42,956 nt of DNA, from the NCBI RefSeq assembly GCF_001298265.1, contig NZ_LGSZ01000015.1:1-42956 (forward strand). Direction: 5' to 3'. Origin of the DNA: Allobosea vaviloviae (GTDB taxonomy: Bacteria > Pseudomonadota > Alphaproteobacteria > Rhizobiales > Beijerinckiaceae). Position 1 is the stretch's first letter, and each line of letters begins with the position of its first letter. The notes under the pieces are model-generated. The model was not told where the DNA came from and searched no databases. It saw only the letters and a program-made list of their open reading frames with translations. Below, in pieces: positions 15,860 to 23,953 of this stretch. Position numbers and translations under genes: made by a program.

Positions 15860-16747
15860 TCAGGGCATATCAAGCACGGTCTTCGTTGGCTCTGCCCGCC
15901 GTTCCAGCGCGAGCAAGGCGATGCCGGCCGCGATGATCAGGGCCGAACCCGTCAGCATCGCCGGTGTCGGCCAGTCGCCGAAGACGAGCCAGCCGAAGAC
16001 CAGCGCCCAGACGATCAGCGTATATTGGTAGGGCACCACGACGGATGCCTCCGCCAGCTTGAGCGAGCGCGTGACGCAGAGATGGGCGACCATAGCCACG
16101 ATGCCGAGCAGGCCGAGCAGCCCGGCATCCGCCCAGGTCGGGGTCACCCAGCCGAAGGGCAGCAAGACGAGCCCCATCAGCAGCGCGCCCAGCGTCTGCC
16201 AGGCGACGAGGGTGACGTCGGGCGTGCTGCGCAACTGCCGTCCGGCGATCATCATGCCCGCGAACAGGACGCTGCCGAGCAAAGCCAGCAAGGCGGGCAT
16301 GGACAGGCTCGCACCGGTCGGATCGAGGGCGATCGCGACGCCGGCGAAACCGGCTGCGATGGCGAGCCAGCGCCCGGCATCGACGCGCTCGCCCAGCAGC
16401 AGCGCCGCCAGAACCGCTGCCCAGACCGGAGCTGCAAGCCAGATCGTCATGGTGTCGGCCAGCGGCAGATAGGAGACCGCGAGATAAAACAGTGCGACCT
16501 CGCCTGAACCGAGCGCCACGCGCAGAAACTGCAGGCCGGGCCGCTCGGGCCGCAGCGTCCGCATCACACCCTGCCGGACGACGAAGGGCATGAGTACCGC
16601 CAGCCCCGCCGCGCTGCGCAGAAGCAACACCTGGCCGACCGTGTAGGTTGCCACCAGCCATTTTCCCATCACGTCGTTGAGCGAGAACATCAGGATGCCC
16701 AGCAGCATCATGCCTATGCCGGCGAGGGTCGCATTTCGGGTGGGCAT
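15860..16747 (-). CDS. DMT-superfamily (EamA) permease
   Basis: A 295-residue inner-membrane protein with about ten hydrophobic helices in two EamA halves. The first half is roughly residues 8-140 (MMLLGILMFSLNDVMGKWLV onward, with FYLAVSYLPLADTMTIW near the end of the repeat). The second is roughly 150-285 (SLKLAEASVVVPYQYTLIVWALVFGWLVFGDWP). Such proteins typically export metabolites or amino acids. The ATG at 16747 gives a normal N-terminus; the longer frame adds non-membrane sequence. It is first in the run with the alcohol dehydrogenase, divergent from arsR. Substrate unknown. Confidence 0.9.
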   Translation of the reverse strand: MPTRNATLAGIGMMLLGILMFSLNDVMGKWLVATYTVGQVLLLRSAAGLAVLMPFVVRQGVMRTLRPERPGLQFLRVALGSGEVALFYLAVSYLPLADTMTIWLAAPVWAAVLAALLLGERVDAGRWLAIAAGFAGVAIALDPTGASLSMPALLALLGSVLFAGMMIAGRQLRSTPDVTLVAWQTLGALLMGLVLLPFGWVTPTWADAGLLGLLGIVAMVAHLCVTRSLKLAEASVVVPYQYTLIVWALVFGWLVFGDWPTPAMLTGSALIIAAGIALLALERRAEPTKTVLDMP

Positions 16748-16858
16748 GGGTCGCAGGACTACCGTGGCGGGGCTCCCGCAATGGCCGAGGCGAGCGTCGC
16801 GATCAAGCACTCCGGCCGCGCAGGGGGCAGACCCGGAGCGCTGCACAATAATTTCCTG

Positions 16859-16887
16859 TTGACTTAATTAAGTGAATACCGAATTAT
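16859..16887 (+). promoter_or_regulatory. arsR promoter with embedded palindromic operator
   Basis: -35 TTGACT (16859-16864) and -10 AATTAT (16882-16887) are spaced 17 bases. A perfect 12-bp palindrome, ACTTAATTAAGT (16862-16873), overlaps the -35 and spacer. This is the position expected for autorepression by the ArsR protein encoded directly downstream. The predicted transcript start coincides with the arsR ATG at 16894, and there is no good Shine-Dalgarno, so the message may be leaderless. Confidence 0.65.
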
Positions 16888-16893
16888 CTGGGC

Positions 16894-17211
16894 ATGGACA
16901 GTTTCACCGCTCTCGCCGACCCGACCCGCCGCCGCATCGTCGAGATGCTGGCTCAAGGGGCGCTTTCGGCCGGCGAGATCGGCGAGCGGTTCACGGTGTC
17001 GGCGCCGGCGATCTCGCAGCATCTCAAGACGTTGCGCGAGGCCGGGCTGGTCAAGGTCACCGTCGCCGGCCAGCGGCGCATCTACACGCTCGATCCCGAG
17101 GGCATCGACGCCTTCGATGACTGGGTGCGGCGGGTGCGCGCCTTCTGGCCCGACCGTCTGGCGGCTCTCGAAGCCGCGTTGTTGAAGCCCGAACCGGGCG
17201 AGGAGGCGTGA
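16894..17211 (+). CDS. ArsR-family winged-helix transcriptional regulator
   Basis: A 105-residue regulator with the complete ArsR winged helix-turn-helix: ALADPTRRRIVEMLAQGALSAGEIGERFTVSAPAISQHLKTLREAGLVKVTVAGQRRIYTL spans about residues 5-66. The metal-binding ELCV(C)D cysteine motif of arsenic/cadmium sensors is absent, so it is the non-metal subgroup commonly paired with SRPBCC proteins. Its stop overlaps the next start as TGATG, implying coupled translation. It probably represses its own promoter through the palindrome at 16862-16873. Effector unknown. Confidence 0.93.
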   Translation: MDSFTALADPTRRRIVEMLAQGALSAGEIGERFTVSAPAISQHLKTLREAGLVKVTVAGQRRIYTLDPEGIDAFDDWVRRVRAFWPDRLAALEAALLKPEPGEEA

Positions 17212-17780
17212 TGCGAGCGAATAAGATCCAAGCGATTGCCGACAATGCTTATGGAACCGTGCTGGAGAGCGGCGCGGTGCGCTTCGAGCGGCTGTTGCCC
17301 GGGCCGATCGAGCGGGTCTGGGCCTATCTGGTCGAGGGCGAGAAGCGCGCGACCTGGTTCTGCGGCGGCGACGCCGAGCCGCGGACCGGCGGCAAGCTCG
17401 ACCTGTTCTTCATGCATTCGCGGATCACCGGGGAGCGACCGCCCGAAAGCGCTCGCAAGATGAACGACGAGGGCTGGCTTTCGGGCGGCACGGTCACGGC
17501 TTTCGAGCCGCCTCACCGCTTCGCCTTCAACTGGGTCGGCATGGGTGAACCCGATTCCGATATCGAGTTCGTGCTGTCGCAGGCTGGCGACAAGGTCCGG
17601 CTCGTGCTGACGCATCGCAGGCTGGTGACCAAGGACCGGATGGCGATAGTCTCCAGCGGCTGGCACCTGCATCTGGGCCTGCTGGAAGACCAGCTCCTGG
17701 GACAGACGCCGCGCGGTTTCTGGTCGGCGCATGAGGCGCTGAAGGCGGAGTATGTGGAGCGGCAGCGCGACGTGGGGTGA
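17211..17780 (+). CDS. SRPBCC (AHSA1/CalC-like) domain protein
   Basis: A 189-residue START/Bet v1-like protein. The helix-grip fold begins VRFERLLPGPIERVWAYLVEGEKRATWFCGGDAEPRTGGKLDLFF, continues with GTVTAFEPPHRFAFNW, and ends with the long helix GWHLHLGLLEDQLLG...AHEALKAEYVERQ. Such proteins bind hydrophobic ligands or act as Hsp90-activator-like domains. ArsR-SRPBCC pairs are common in proteobacteria. The start is the ATG at 17211, overlapping the arsR stop by one base; a GTG at 17208 is an alternative. Ligand unknown. Confidence 0.88.
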   Translation: MRANKIQAIADNAYGTVLESGAVRFERLLPGPIERVWAYLVEGEKRATWFCGGDAEPRTGGKLDLFFMHSRITGERPPESARKMNDEGWLSGGTVTAFEPPHRFAFNWVGMGEPDSDIEFVLSQAGDKVRLVLTHRRLVTKDRMAIVSSGWHLHLGLLEDQLLGQTPRGFWSAHEALKAEYVERQRDVG

Positions 17781-17859
17781 GCGGGCGGCTGGCTCGTCGT
17801 GGGACATCCCGGCGCGTCCCGGGCGCATGCACAGGCCGTTCGTCATGCATTTCCCGGAG

Positions 17860-17878
17860 CATGACATTCGCTGTCATG
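17860..17878. promoter_or_regulatory. Inverted repeat upstream of the signalling operon
   Basis: CATGACA (17860-17866), five bases, then TGTCATG (17872-17878): a perfect 7-bp inverted repeat, 64 bases before the sensor kinase ATG at 17943. Its size and location suit a dimeric regulator's operator, although it could also form a small hairpin. The regulator is unidentified. Confidence 0.45.
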
Positions 17879-17942
17879 TCATTTTACCTTGCGAGCCGGC
17901 GTGCGAGCGGTCATCGAGACGCCGTCGCACTCCGGACCGTCC

Positions 17943-19436
17943 ATGCCGATCAGCCAAGCCTTCTTCCGGCGAACCAACCTGCTGCTGCTGGCGGCCGGCA
18001 TCGCAGCCCTCATTGCGATCGTCGCCAGTTCGCTGTGGCTGACGCTGGCGACCGAGCGCAATTTCGACGACGTCGTGGGAGCCCGCGAAGTGCGCAGCGC
18101 CTCGGCCGACCTGATGTCGCTCGTCCAGGATGCCGAAACCGGCCAGCGAGGCTTTCTGCTCACGCGAGACCGCGCCTATCTGGCGCCCTATACCGACGCC
18201 GTTGCACGGTTGGACGAGCGTTTCAGGCGTTTGTCGGCGGCGGTCGGCGGCCTTCCCGACATCGGACCTTTCGTCGAGCGGCTGCAGACGGCGATCACCG
18301 CCAAGCTGGCCGAACTGTCCGCGACGGTTGCGATGGCTGAGAGCGGAGATTTCGATGGGGCACTCGCTGCCGTCCGCGACGGACGCGGCAAGGCGCTGAT
18401 GGATCAGGCGCGTGCCGGCTTTGCCAGCATTCTCGAACGATCCGAGGCGGCGCTCGTCGCCGCTATCGCCGCGCAGGAAAGGACGTCCCTCTGGCTGCGC
18501 TGGGTCACGATCATCGGCGCGATCGTCATCCTTGGGCTTGCCGGGGCGGCGACCTGGACGATCCTCGGCTACACGACCGAAATCATGGCGGCCCGCAAGG
18601 AGCTCGAAGGTCTCAATGTCGGCCTCGAGGAACGGGTGCGCGAACGCACGGATGCTCTCGTCAAGGCCAATGATGAGATCCAGCGCTTCGCCTATATCGT
18701 GACGCATGATCTGCGGGCGCCGCTGGTGAACATCATGGGCTTCACCAGCGAGCTGGAATCGACCTTCAAGCCGATCGAGGCCTATGTCGACGCGCAGGGT
18801 GCCCAGGCCGAGGTGCTGAGAGCCGAGGCGGAAACGGCGCTGAAAGCCGATGCGCCCGAAGCGCTCGGCTTCATCCGCTCATCGACCCGCAAGATGGACG
18901 GGCTCATCAACGCCATCCTCAAGATCTCGCGCGAGGGCAGCCGCACGCTGAAGCCAGCGCGGGTTGCTCTCGATGCGCAGCTCGAGGCCGCGGCTGCGGC
19001 GGTGCATCATCAGGCGAGCGAGACCGGCGGCGGCATCACCATCGACGCAAAGGTCGACAGCATCGTCAGCGACAAGTTCTCGCTCGACCAGATCGTTGGC
19101 AACCTGCTCGACAATGCGATCAAGTACCGCGCGCCAGACCGTCCGCTCGCGATCGTCGCACGCACGCGCAACGCCCGCTCCGGCTGGGTCGCGATCGAGA
19201 TCGAGGACAATGGCCGCGGCATCGCGGCCGGCGATCACGAGCGAATCTTCGAGCTGTTTCGCCGCTCGGGAACGCAAAATACGCCAGGCGAGGGAATCGG
19301 CCTTGCGCATGTGCGCACGCTCGTGCGCAACCTCGGCGGAGACATCACCGTACGCTCGGAATTCGGCGTGGGAACGACTTTCACGATCCTGCTGCCGGCC
19401 GATCTCAGGACCGTGAAACGGAGCAGCCAGACATGA
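17943..19436 (+). CDS. CHASE3-domain sensor histidine kinase
   Basis: A 497-residue membrane kinase. TM1 is at about 11-35. The periplasmic CHASE3 domain spans about 37-185 and includes the typical DAETGQRGFLLTRDRAYLAPY. TM2 is at about 186-208, followed by a coiled-coil linker (ARKELEGLNVGLEERVRERTDALVKAND). The HisKA H-box FAYIVTHDLRAPL has the phospho-acceptor His255. The ATPase domain shows the N-box NLLDNAIKYRAPD, G1 DNGRGI and G2 GEGIGLAHVR. The ATG at 17943 is preferred over a TTG at 17889. Its stop overlaps the receiver gene as ATGA, so the pair is co-translated. Similar kinases with short receivers appear in phytochrome-type Rcp1 systems, but no chromophore domain is present. Signal unknown. 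Confidence 0.92.
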   Translation: MPISQAFFRRTNLLLLAAGIAALIAIVASSLWLTLATERNFDDVVGAREVRSASADLMSLVQDAETGQRGFLLTRDRAYLAPYTDAVARLDERFRRLSAAVGGLPDIGPFVERLQTAITAKLAELSATVAMAESGDFDGALAAVRDGRGKALMDQARAGFASILERSEAALVAAIAAQERTSLWLRWVTIIGAIVILGLAGAATWTILGYTTEIMAARKELEGLNVGLEERVRERTDALVKANDEIQRFAYIVTHDLRAPLVNIMGFTSELESTFKPIEAYVDAQGAQAEVLRAEAETALKADAPEALGFIRSSTRKMDGLINAILKISREGSRTLKPARVALDAQLEAAAAAVHHQASETGGGITIDAKVDSIVSDKFSLDQIVGNLLDNAIKYRAPDRPLAIVARTRNARSGWVAIEIEDNGRGIAAGDHERIFELFRRSGTQNTPGEGIGLAHVRTLVRNLGGDITVRSEFGVGTTFTILLPADLRTVKRSSQT

Positions 19437-19876
19437 CGAATGCCAAGCCGGTGTCGATCGTGATGATCGAGGACGATGAGGGCCATGCCCGGCTGATCGA
19501 AAAGAACATCCGGCGTGCCGGCGTCAACAACGAGATCATCCCGTTCACCAATGGCACGGACGCACTGGCCTATCTCTTCGGCGCCGACGGTTCGGGCCTT
19601 GTGAGTTCCGGGCGCCAGTTGCTGATCCTGCTCGACCTCAACCTGCCCGACATGGGAGGGGTCGATATCCTCGAGAAGATCAAGAGCAATGTGCACACGA
19701 AGCGCTCGCCGGTGGTGGTGCTGACCACGACCGACGACAGCCGCGAAATCCAGCGCTGCTACGATCTCGGCGCCAATGTCTATATCACCAAGCCGGTGAA
19801 CTATGAGGGCTTCGCCAACGCGATCAGGCAGCTCGGGCTGTTCTTCTCGGTGATGCAAGTGCCCGAGACGCCCTGA
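19433..19876 (+). CDS. Single-domain response regulator (Rcp1-like)
   Basis: A 147-residue stand-alone receiver. The acidic pocket is E13-D14-D15, the phospho-acceptor Asp68 lies in LLDLNLPDMGG, the conserved threonines are VVVLTTT (about 94-100), and Lys120 is in ITKPVNY. There is no output domain, so it must relay phosphate or act by protein contact. The two-residue-extended loop around RRAGVNNEI and the NxxDAL spacing resemble the cyanobacterial Rcp1 group. It overlaps the kinase gene by four bases and precedes the hybrid kinase by 18, indicating a three-protein phosphorelay. Confidence 0.92.
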   Translation: MTNAKPVSIVMIEDDEGHARLIEKNIRRAGVNNEIIPFTNGTDALAYLFGADGSGLVSSGRQLLILLDLNLPDMGGVDILEKIKSNVHTKRSPVVVLTTTDDSREIQRCYDLGANVYITKPVNYEGFANAIRQLGLFFSVMQVPETP

Positions 19877-19894
19877 CGCCCCGCGACCGCACCG

Positions 19895-20956
19895 ATGCCC
19901 AACAGCACGACCACTGTCCTCTACATCGACGACGACGCCGCGCTCGGCCGTCTCGTGCAGAGGATTCTCGGCCGCCGCCACTATGTGGTCGAGCATGTCC
20001 TCGATGCCGCGGCAGGCCTGGCCCGCATCGGCCAGGGCGGCATCGACGTGGTCATCCTCGACCATGATCTGGGCACGATGTCGGGGCTCGACGTACTGGC
20101 GCAGCTGGGCGGCATCGAGAATTCTCCCCCCGTGGTCTACGTCACCGCTTCGTCCGAGCTGTCGATCGCCGTCCAGGCGCTGAAGGCCGGCGCGATCGAC
20201 TATGTCGTCAAGACGATCGGCGAGGATTTCGAGATCCTGCTCGTCTCCGCCCTGGAACATTCAGTCGAGCGGGCGCGGCTGATGCGCGCGAAGGAGTCGG
20301 CCGAGCGCGAGGTGCGCGCCGCGCGAGACCGGGCGATCGTGCTGCTGGCGGAGGTCAACCACCGCGTCGCCAACAGCCTGTCGCTGGTCAGTTCGCTGGT
20401 GCGGATGCAGGCGTCGGCGGTCAGGGATGCCGGCGCGCGCGCCGCGCTCGCCGAAACCCAGGCGCGGATCACGGCGATCGGCAATCTGCATCGCAGCCTC
20501 TACACCTCCGACGATGTCAGGACGGTCGATCTCTCCGCCTATCTGGAATCGCTCGTCGGCGAACTCGGGCAGTCGATGTCGTCGGCCGGGCGGACCCCGA
20601 CCATCCGATTCGAGGCGACGCCGATCCTGACCAAGACGGACAAGGCGGTCTCGATCGGCATGATCGTCACGGAATTGGTCACGAACGCGATCAAATACGC
20701 CTATCCCGATGGCGAGGGCGAGATCCGGGTCTCGCTGTCGCGCGACGCGGAGGGCGCGACGGTCCTCGTCGTCGCCGATGACGGCATCGGCTGGTCGGGG
20801 CAGGGGCCGATCTCGGGGACGGGGCTCGGCGGCAAGATCATCGGCGCAATGGCCAGGAGCCTTGCAACCACGATCGCGTATGCGCAGCAGCCCAAGGGTA
20901 CGCGGGCGGTGGTCAAGATCGCGTCCGAGAGCGTGGCCGGCGCGGTTTCAGACTGA
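19895..20956 (+). CDS. Receiver-HisKA_2 hybrid histidine kinase
   Basis: A soluble 353-residue protein with an N-terminal receiver (about 6-120; acidic pocket IDDDAA, phospho-acceptor Asp56 in VVILDHDL, TASSE, Lys106 in VVKT). The kinase of the HisKA_2 class follows, with His156 in LLAEVNHRVANSLSLVSSLVRMQ. Its ATPase region contains MIVTELVTNAIKYAYPDGEGEI (N-box) and GIGWSGQG...GTGLGGKIIGAMA. HisKA_2/HWE kinases of alphaproteobacteria often feed the PhyR general-stress pathway, but neither PhyR nor EcfG is nearby. Having the receiver at the N-terminus means the receiver can switch kinase activity. Likely downstream of the CHASE3 kinase and short receiver. Confidence 0.92.
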   Translation: MPNSTTTVLYIDDDAALGRLVQRILGRRHYVVEHVLDAAAGLARIGQGGIDVVILDHDLGTMSGLDVLAQLGGIENSPPVVYVTASSELSIAVQALKAGAIDYVVKTIGEDFEILLVSALEHSVERARLMRAKESAEREVRAARDRAIVLLAEVNHRVANSLSLVSSLVRMQASAVRDAGARAALAETQARITAIGNLHRSLYTSDDVRTVDLSAYLESLVGELGQSMSSAGRTPTIRFEATPILTKTDKAVSIGMIVTELVTNAIKYAYPDGEGEIRVSLSRDAEGATVLVVADDGIGWSGQGPISGTGLGGKIIGAMARSLATTIAYAQQPKGTRAVVKIASESVAGAVSD

Positions 20957-20991
20957 CGATCGTTCGCGGACGCCGTCTGCAGCCTTCCCCG

Positions 20992-21522
20992 TCACAGGCT
21001 CGCGGCGGCCCGCGCCGCCTGGTCATACTGGCCCGAGAGCGAGCGCATCGCAGCAGCGATCTCGGACAGGCGCACGGGGTCGAGGCCCGTGGCAAGCACG
21101 GACTTGACCAGAAGCTGCTCGCGGATATGGGCATAGCGACGGCAGGCCTCCTCGCCGGCGGGCGTCACCGTGACGGTCTTCTCCTTGCCCTTGCGGCCGG
21201 ACTTCAGGAGCTTCAGGCGCTCCAGCTTCTTGAGCGCATAGTTCACCAGATGCGTGTCCTCGATGTTGAGGACGAGGCAGATATCGGCCAGGCGCTTGGG
21301 CTTGGCGCGGTGGTTGACGTTGTGCAGCACCAGCACGTCGAGCGGCGACAGATCCGCCATGCCGGCGGCCGCCATGCCGCGCACCATCCAGCGGTGGAAG
21401 GCATGCACGGTCATGCTTATTGCGAATTCGAACTCCGACAAAGCCGGCATTGCGCCCGCGGCCAGATGGCCGGAGGAGACAATAGGGCCGAGATCCTCGG
21501 AGGGGGGGAGTGATTCTGGCAT
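20992..21522 (-). CDS. MarR-family winged-helix regulator
   Basis: A 176-residue MarR-type regulator. The segment LSEFEFAISMTVHAFHRWMVRGMAA is a dimerisation helix. The winged helix spans DLSPLDVLVLHNVNHRAKPKRLADICLVLNIEDTHLVNYALKKLERLKLLKSGRKGKEKTVTVTPAGEEACRRY (about 57-130). I prefer ATG 21522, which has AGGGG upstream; the ATG at 21540 lies in repeat sequence. The gene follows dctP on the same strand with a 97-base gap mostly occupied by a palindromic element, so it may be the last gene of the TRAP operon. Target genes unknown. Confidence 0.88.
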   Translation of the reverse strand: MPESLPPSEDLGPIVSSGHLAAGAMPALSEFEFAISMTVHAFHRWMVRGMAAAGMADLSPLDVLVLHNVNHRAKPKRLADICLVLNIEDTHLVNYALKKLERLKLLKSGRKGKEKTVTVTPAGEEACRRYAHIREQLLVKSVLATGLDPVRLSEIAAAMRSLSGQYDQAARAAASL

Positions 21523-21534
21523 GAATGAAGCGCC

Positions 21535-21613
21535 CCTCATTCTCGGGCGGCGCCAGAGCGCCGACCCGAGAAACTCCTGCAGGAGATGGTCGGGTCAAGC
21601 CCGACCATGACGC
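21535..21613. repeat. CGTCAT...ATGACG palindromic element, copy 2 (TCGGG subtype)
   Basis: A 79-bp element with a left hairpin, CATTCTCGGGC...GACCCGAGAA, and a right hairpin, GGTCGGGTCAAGCCCGACC, ending ATGACG. It begins 6 bases after the dctP stop (minus strand) and ends 12 bases before the marR start. The right hairpin is the exact reverse complement of the left hairpin of copy 4 at 32252. Confidence 0.85.
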
Positions 21614-21619
21614 GGCTGA

Positions 21620-22609
21620 TCACATCTTCTTGTAGGCGTCGACGACGGCCTGGCCATCCGCGCCGGCCTTCTTCAGCCAGTCTGCGGTGAGCGTGTCGCC
21701 GGCCTTCTTGAAGCCCGCCGCGAGCTCGGCGCTCGGAGGCTGGACCTTCATGCCCTTGGCCTTGAGCTGATCGAGATACCAGCCGGCCTTGTCCTGCCAC
21801 ATCTTCCAGCCGCGCTCCTCGGCGGTGGCGGCGGCCTTCAGGATCGCATCCTGAGTCGCCTTGTCGAGGGCATTGAAAGCGGCCTTGTTGACGAAGGTCG
21901 CGTCCTTCGGGATCCAGGCCTGAACGTCGTAGAAATGGGTCAGCGACTCCCAGACCTTGGAATCATAGCCGGTGCCGCCCGAGGACATGAAGGAGTTGAC
22001 GACGCCTGTGGCCAGCGCCTGCGGCAGCTCGGCGGCCTGAATGGTGACCGACTGCATGCCGAGCAACTCGCCCAGCCGTGCCGTGCCGACATTGTAGGAG
22101 CGCCACTTCATGCCCTTCATGTCGTCGATCGTGTTCAGGTCCTTCTTGGCGTAGACCCCCTGCGGCGCCCACGGCACCATGAACAGCAGCTTGATGCCCT
22201 GGGCATCGAGCTTCTTCTCCACGGCGGCCTTCGAGGCCTTGTAGAGCTTCATCGCGTCGGAGAAGGACGTGGCGAGGAAGGGCACGGTATCGATGCCGAA
22301 GACCGCATCCTCGTTTTCGTGGATCGAGATCAGGACCTCGCCCATCTGGGCCTGGCCGCTCTGCACGGCGCGCTTGATCTCGGGGGCCTTGAACAGCGAG
22401 GCGCCGGGATGGACGGTGATGGCGAGCTTGCCGCCGGTGGCCGCCTCGACGTCCTTGGCGAACAGGGAGAGGTTTTCGCTGTGCGGGTTGTCGGCCGGGT
22501 ATGCGGCTGGAAGATTCCATTTCGTCTGCGCCGCCGCGGGTGCAGCGAATGCGAGCGCGCTGACGCCGAAGGCGAGAACGGCGGCTGTAACGGTCCTGCG
22601 ATTGATCAT
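21620..22609 (-). CDS. dctP: TRAP transporter substrate-binding protein
   Basis: A 329-residue DctP-family periplasmic receptor. A signal peptide (MINRRTVTAAVLAFGVSALAFAAPAAAQ) precedes KWNLPAAYPADNPHSENLSLFAKDVEAATGGKL. Further family features are the GQAQMGEVLISIHENED segment and WRSYNVGTARLGELLGMQSVTIQAAELPQAL (about 163-194), containing the ligand-binding arginine. The ATG at 22609 follows GAGGGA at good spacing. It is third in the dctQ-dctM-dctP operon, 38 bases after dctM. The operon is divergent from the oxoprolinase gene, so a 5-oxoproline, hydantoin or related ligand is inferred. Confidence 0.93.
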   Translation of the reverse strand: MINRRTVTAAVLAFGVSALAFAAPAAAQTKWNLPAAYPADNPHSENLSLFAKDVEAATGGKLAITVHPGASLFKAPEIKRAVQSGQAQMGEVLISIHENEDAVFGIDTVPFLATSFSDAMKLYKASKAAVEKKLDAQGIKLLFMVPWAPQGVYAKKDLNTIDDMKGMKWRSYNVGTARLGELLGMQSVTIQAAELPQALATGVVNSFMSSGGTGYDSKVWESLTHFYDVQAWIPKDATFVNKAAFNALDKATQDAILKAAATAEERGWKMWQDKAGWYLDQLKAKGMKVQPPSAELAAGFKKAGDTLTADWLKKAGADGQAVVDAYKKM

Positions 22610-22647
22610 GGTGTCATTCCCTCTTTGTTTGCTTTGTAGAGACGGGT

Positions 22648-23952
22648 TTAGTCCGGGAAAGCGAGCTTGGGCAGGTAGAGCACGATCTGCGGAAAGGTCG
22701 TGATGATCAGAACTGCGACGTTCAGCAGAAGGAAGAACGGAAACGCCGCCTTCGCAATCGTCATCGTATCCTTGCCGCTCATGTTCTGAAGCACGAACAG
22801 GTTGAAACCGACCGGCGGGGTGATCTGCGCCATCTCGACATGGATGACGAGATAGACCCCGAACCAGACCAGGTCGAAGCCAGCCTCCTTGACCATCGGC
22901 AGCACGATGACTGCGGTGAGCACGATCATCGAGATGCCGTCGATCAGGCAGCCGAGGATGATGTACATGCAGGTCAGGGCCAGCACGAGCATGTGCGGCG
23001 AGAGGTCCTTGCCCTTGACCCAGTCGGCCAGCGCTGCCGGAATGCCGGTATAGGCCATCGCCGCCGTGCAGAAGGCAGCACCCGCCAGGATCAGCATGAT
23101 CATGCAGGTCAGCCGCGTCGCGCTCATGATGCTCTCGAACAGCGTCGCGCGCGTCAGCGTCCCACTCCACCAGGCCAAGAAGAGCGCGCCCGTGACGCCC
23201 CAGGCCGCGCATTCCGTCGCCGTGGCGAAACCAAGGACCAGCGACAGGAAGACCAGCGCGATCAGGATCAGGCACGGCATCAGCTTGGCCGACTGGCGCA
23301 CCTTCTCCATGAAGGGCAACACCGGGTCGCGCGGCGGCGTCTTGTCGGGGTTGAGCAGCGACCAGATGATGACGTAGCCCATATAGAGCGCCATCACGAG
23401 CAGGCCGGGCAGGAAGCCGCCGAGGAAGACCTGCAGCACCGAGACGTTGGCGGTGACCGCGTAGACCACCATCGGGATCGAGGGCGGGATCAGCAGTCCG
23501 AGCGTGCCGGAGCCTGCCAAGGTTCCAAGACTTAGCTTCTCATCGTATCCGCGCTTCTTCAGTTCCGGCAGCGAGATCTTGCCGATCGTCGCCACGGTCG
23601 CGGCCGAGGAGCCCGAGACGGCGGCGAAGATGCCGCAGCCGATGATGTTGGTGTGGATCAAGCGGCCGGGCAGCCATTGCAGCCAGGGAGAAAGGCCCTT
23701 GAACATCTGCTCGGAGAGTCGGGTCCGAAACAGGATCTCGCCCATCCAGATGAACAGCGGCAAAGCGGCGAGCGTCCAGGAGTTGGAGGCACTCCAGACC
23801 GTCGTGGCCAGGACCTGGCCGATGGGAACGTCGGTCACGAGAATCATCGCCAGCAGGCCGACGAGGCCGAGGCCGACGGATATCCAGACGCCGCTGGCCA
23901 GGATGATGACGAGGAAGCCGAGGAGGACGATGGCGAGAACCGGCAAGGTCAT
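22648..23952 (-). CDS. dctM: TRAP transporter large permease
   Basis: A 434-residue DctM subunit with about 12 hydrophobic helices; it carries the sodium-coupled transport pathway. Characteristic segments include IKLPELKKRGYDE-type KISLPELKKRGYDEKLSLGTLAGSGTLGLLIPPSIPMVVYA (about 126-165) and, near the end, EMAQITPPVGFNLFVLQNM, where glycine/proline-rich hairpins form the substrate site. The ATG at 23952 is one base after the dctQ stop and preceded by GGAGG inside dctQ, so translation is coupled. Length matches the family. Confidence 0.96.
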   Translation of the reverse strand: MTLPVLAIVLLGFLVIILASGVWISVGLGLVGLLAMILVTDVPIGQVLATTVWSASNSWTLAALPLFIWMGEILFRTRLSEQMFKGLSPWLQWLPGRLIHTNIIGCGIFAAVSGSSAATVATIGKISLPELKKRGYDEKLSLGTLAGSGTLGLLIPPSIPMVVYAVTANVSVLQVFLGGFLPGLLVMALYMGYVIIWSLLNPDKTPPRDPVLPFMEKVRQSAKLMPCLILIALVFLSLVLGFATATECAAWGVTGALFLAWWSGTLTRATLFESIMSATRLTCMIMLILAGAAFCTAAMAYTGIPAALADWVKGKDLSPHMLVLALTCMYIILGCLIDGISMIVLTAVIVLPMVKEAGFDLVWFGVYLVIHVEMAQITPPVGFNLFVLQNMSGKDTMTIAKAAFPFFLLLNVAVLIITTFPQIVLYLPKLAFPD

Positions 23953-23953
23953 G

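Noticed and set aside
22610..23275. N-terminal extension of the dctP frame
   Set aside because: It overlaps dctM in another frame; the signal peptide begins at 22609 after a good ribosome-binding site.
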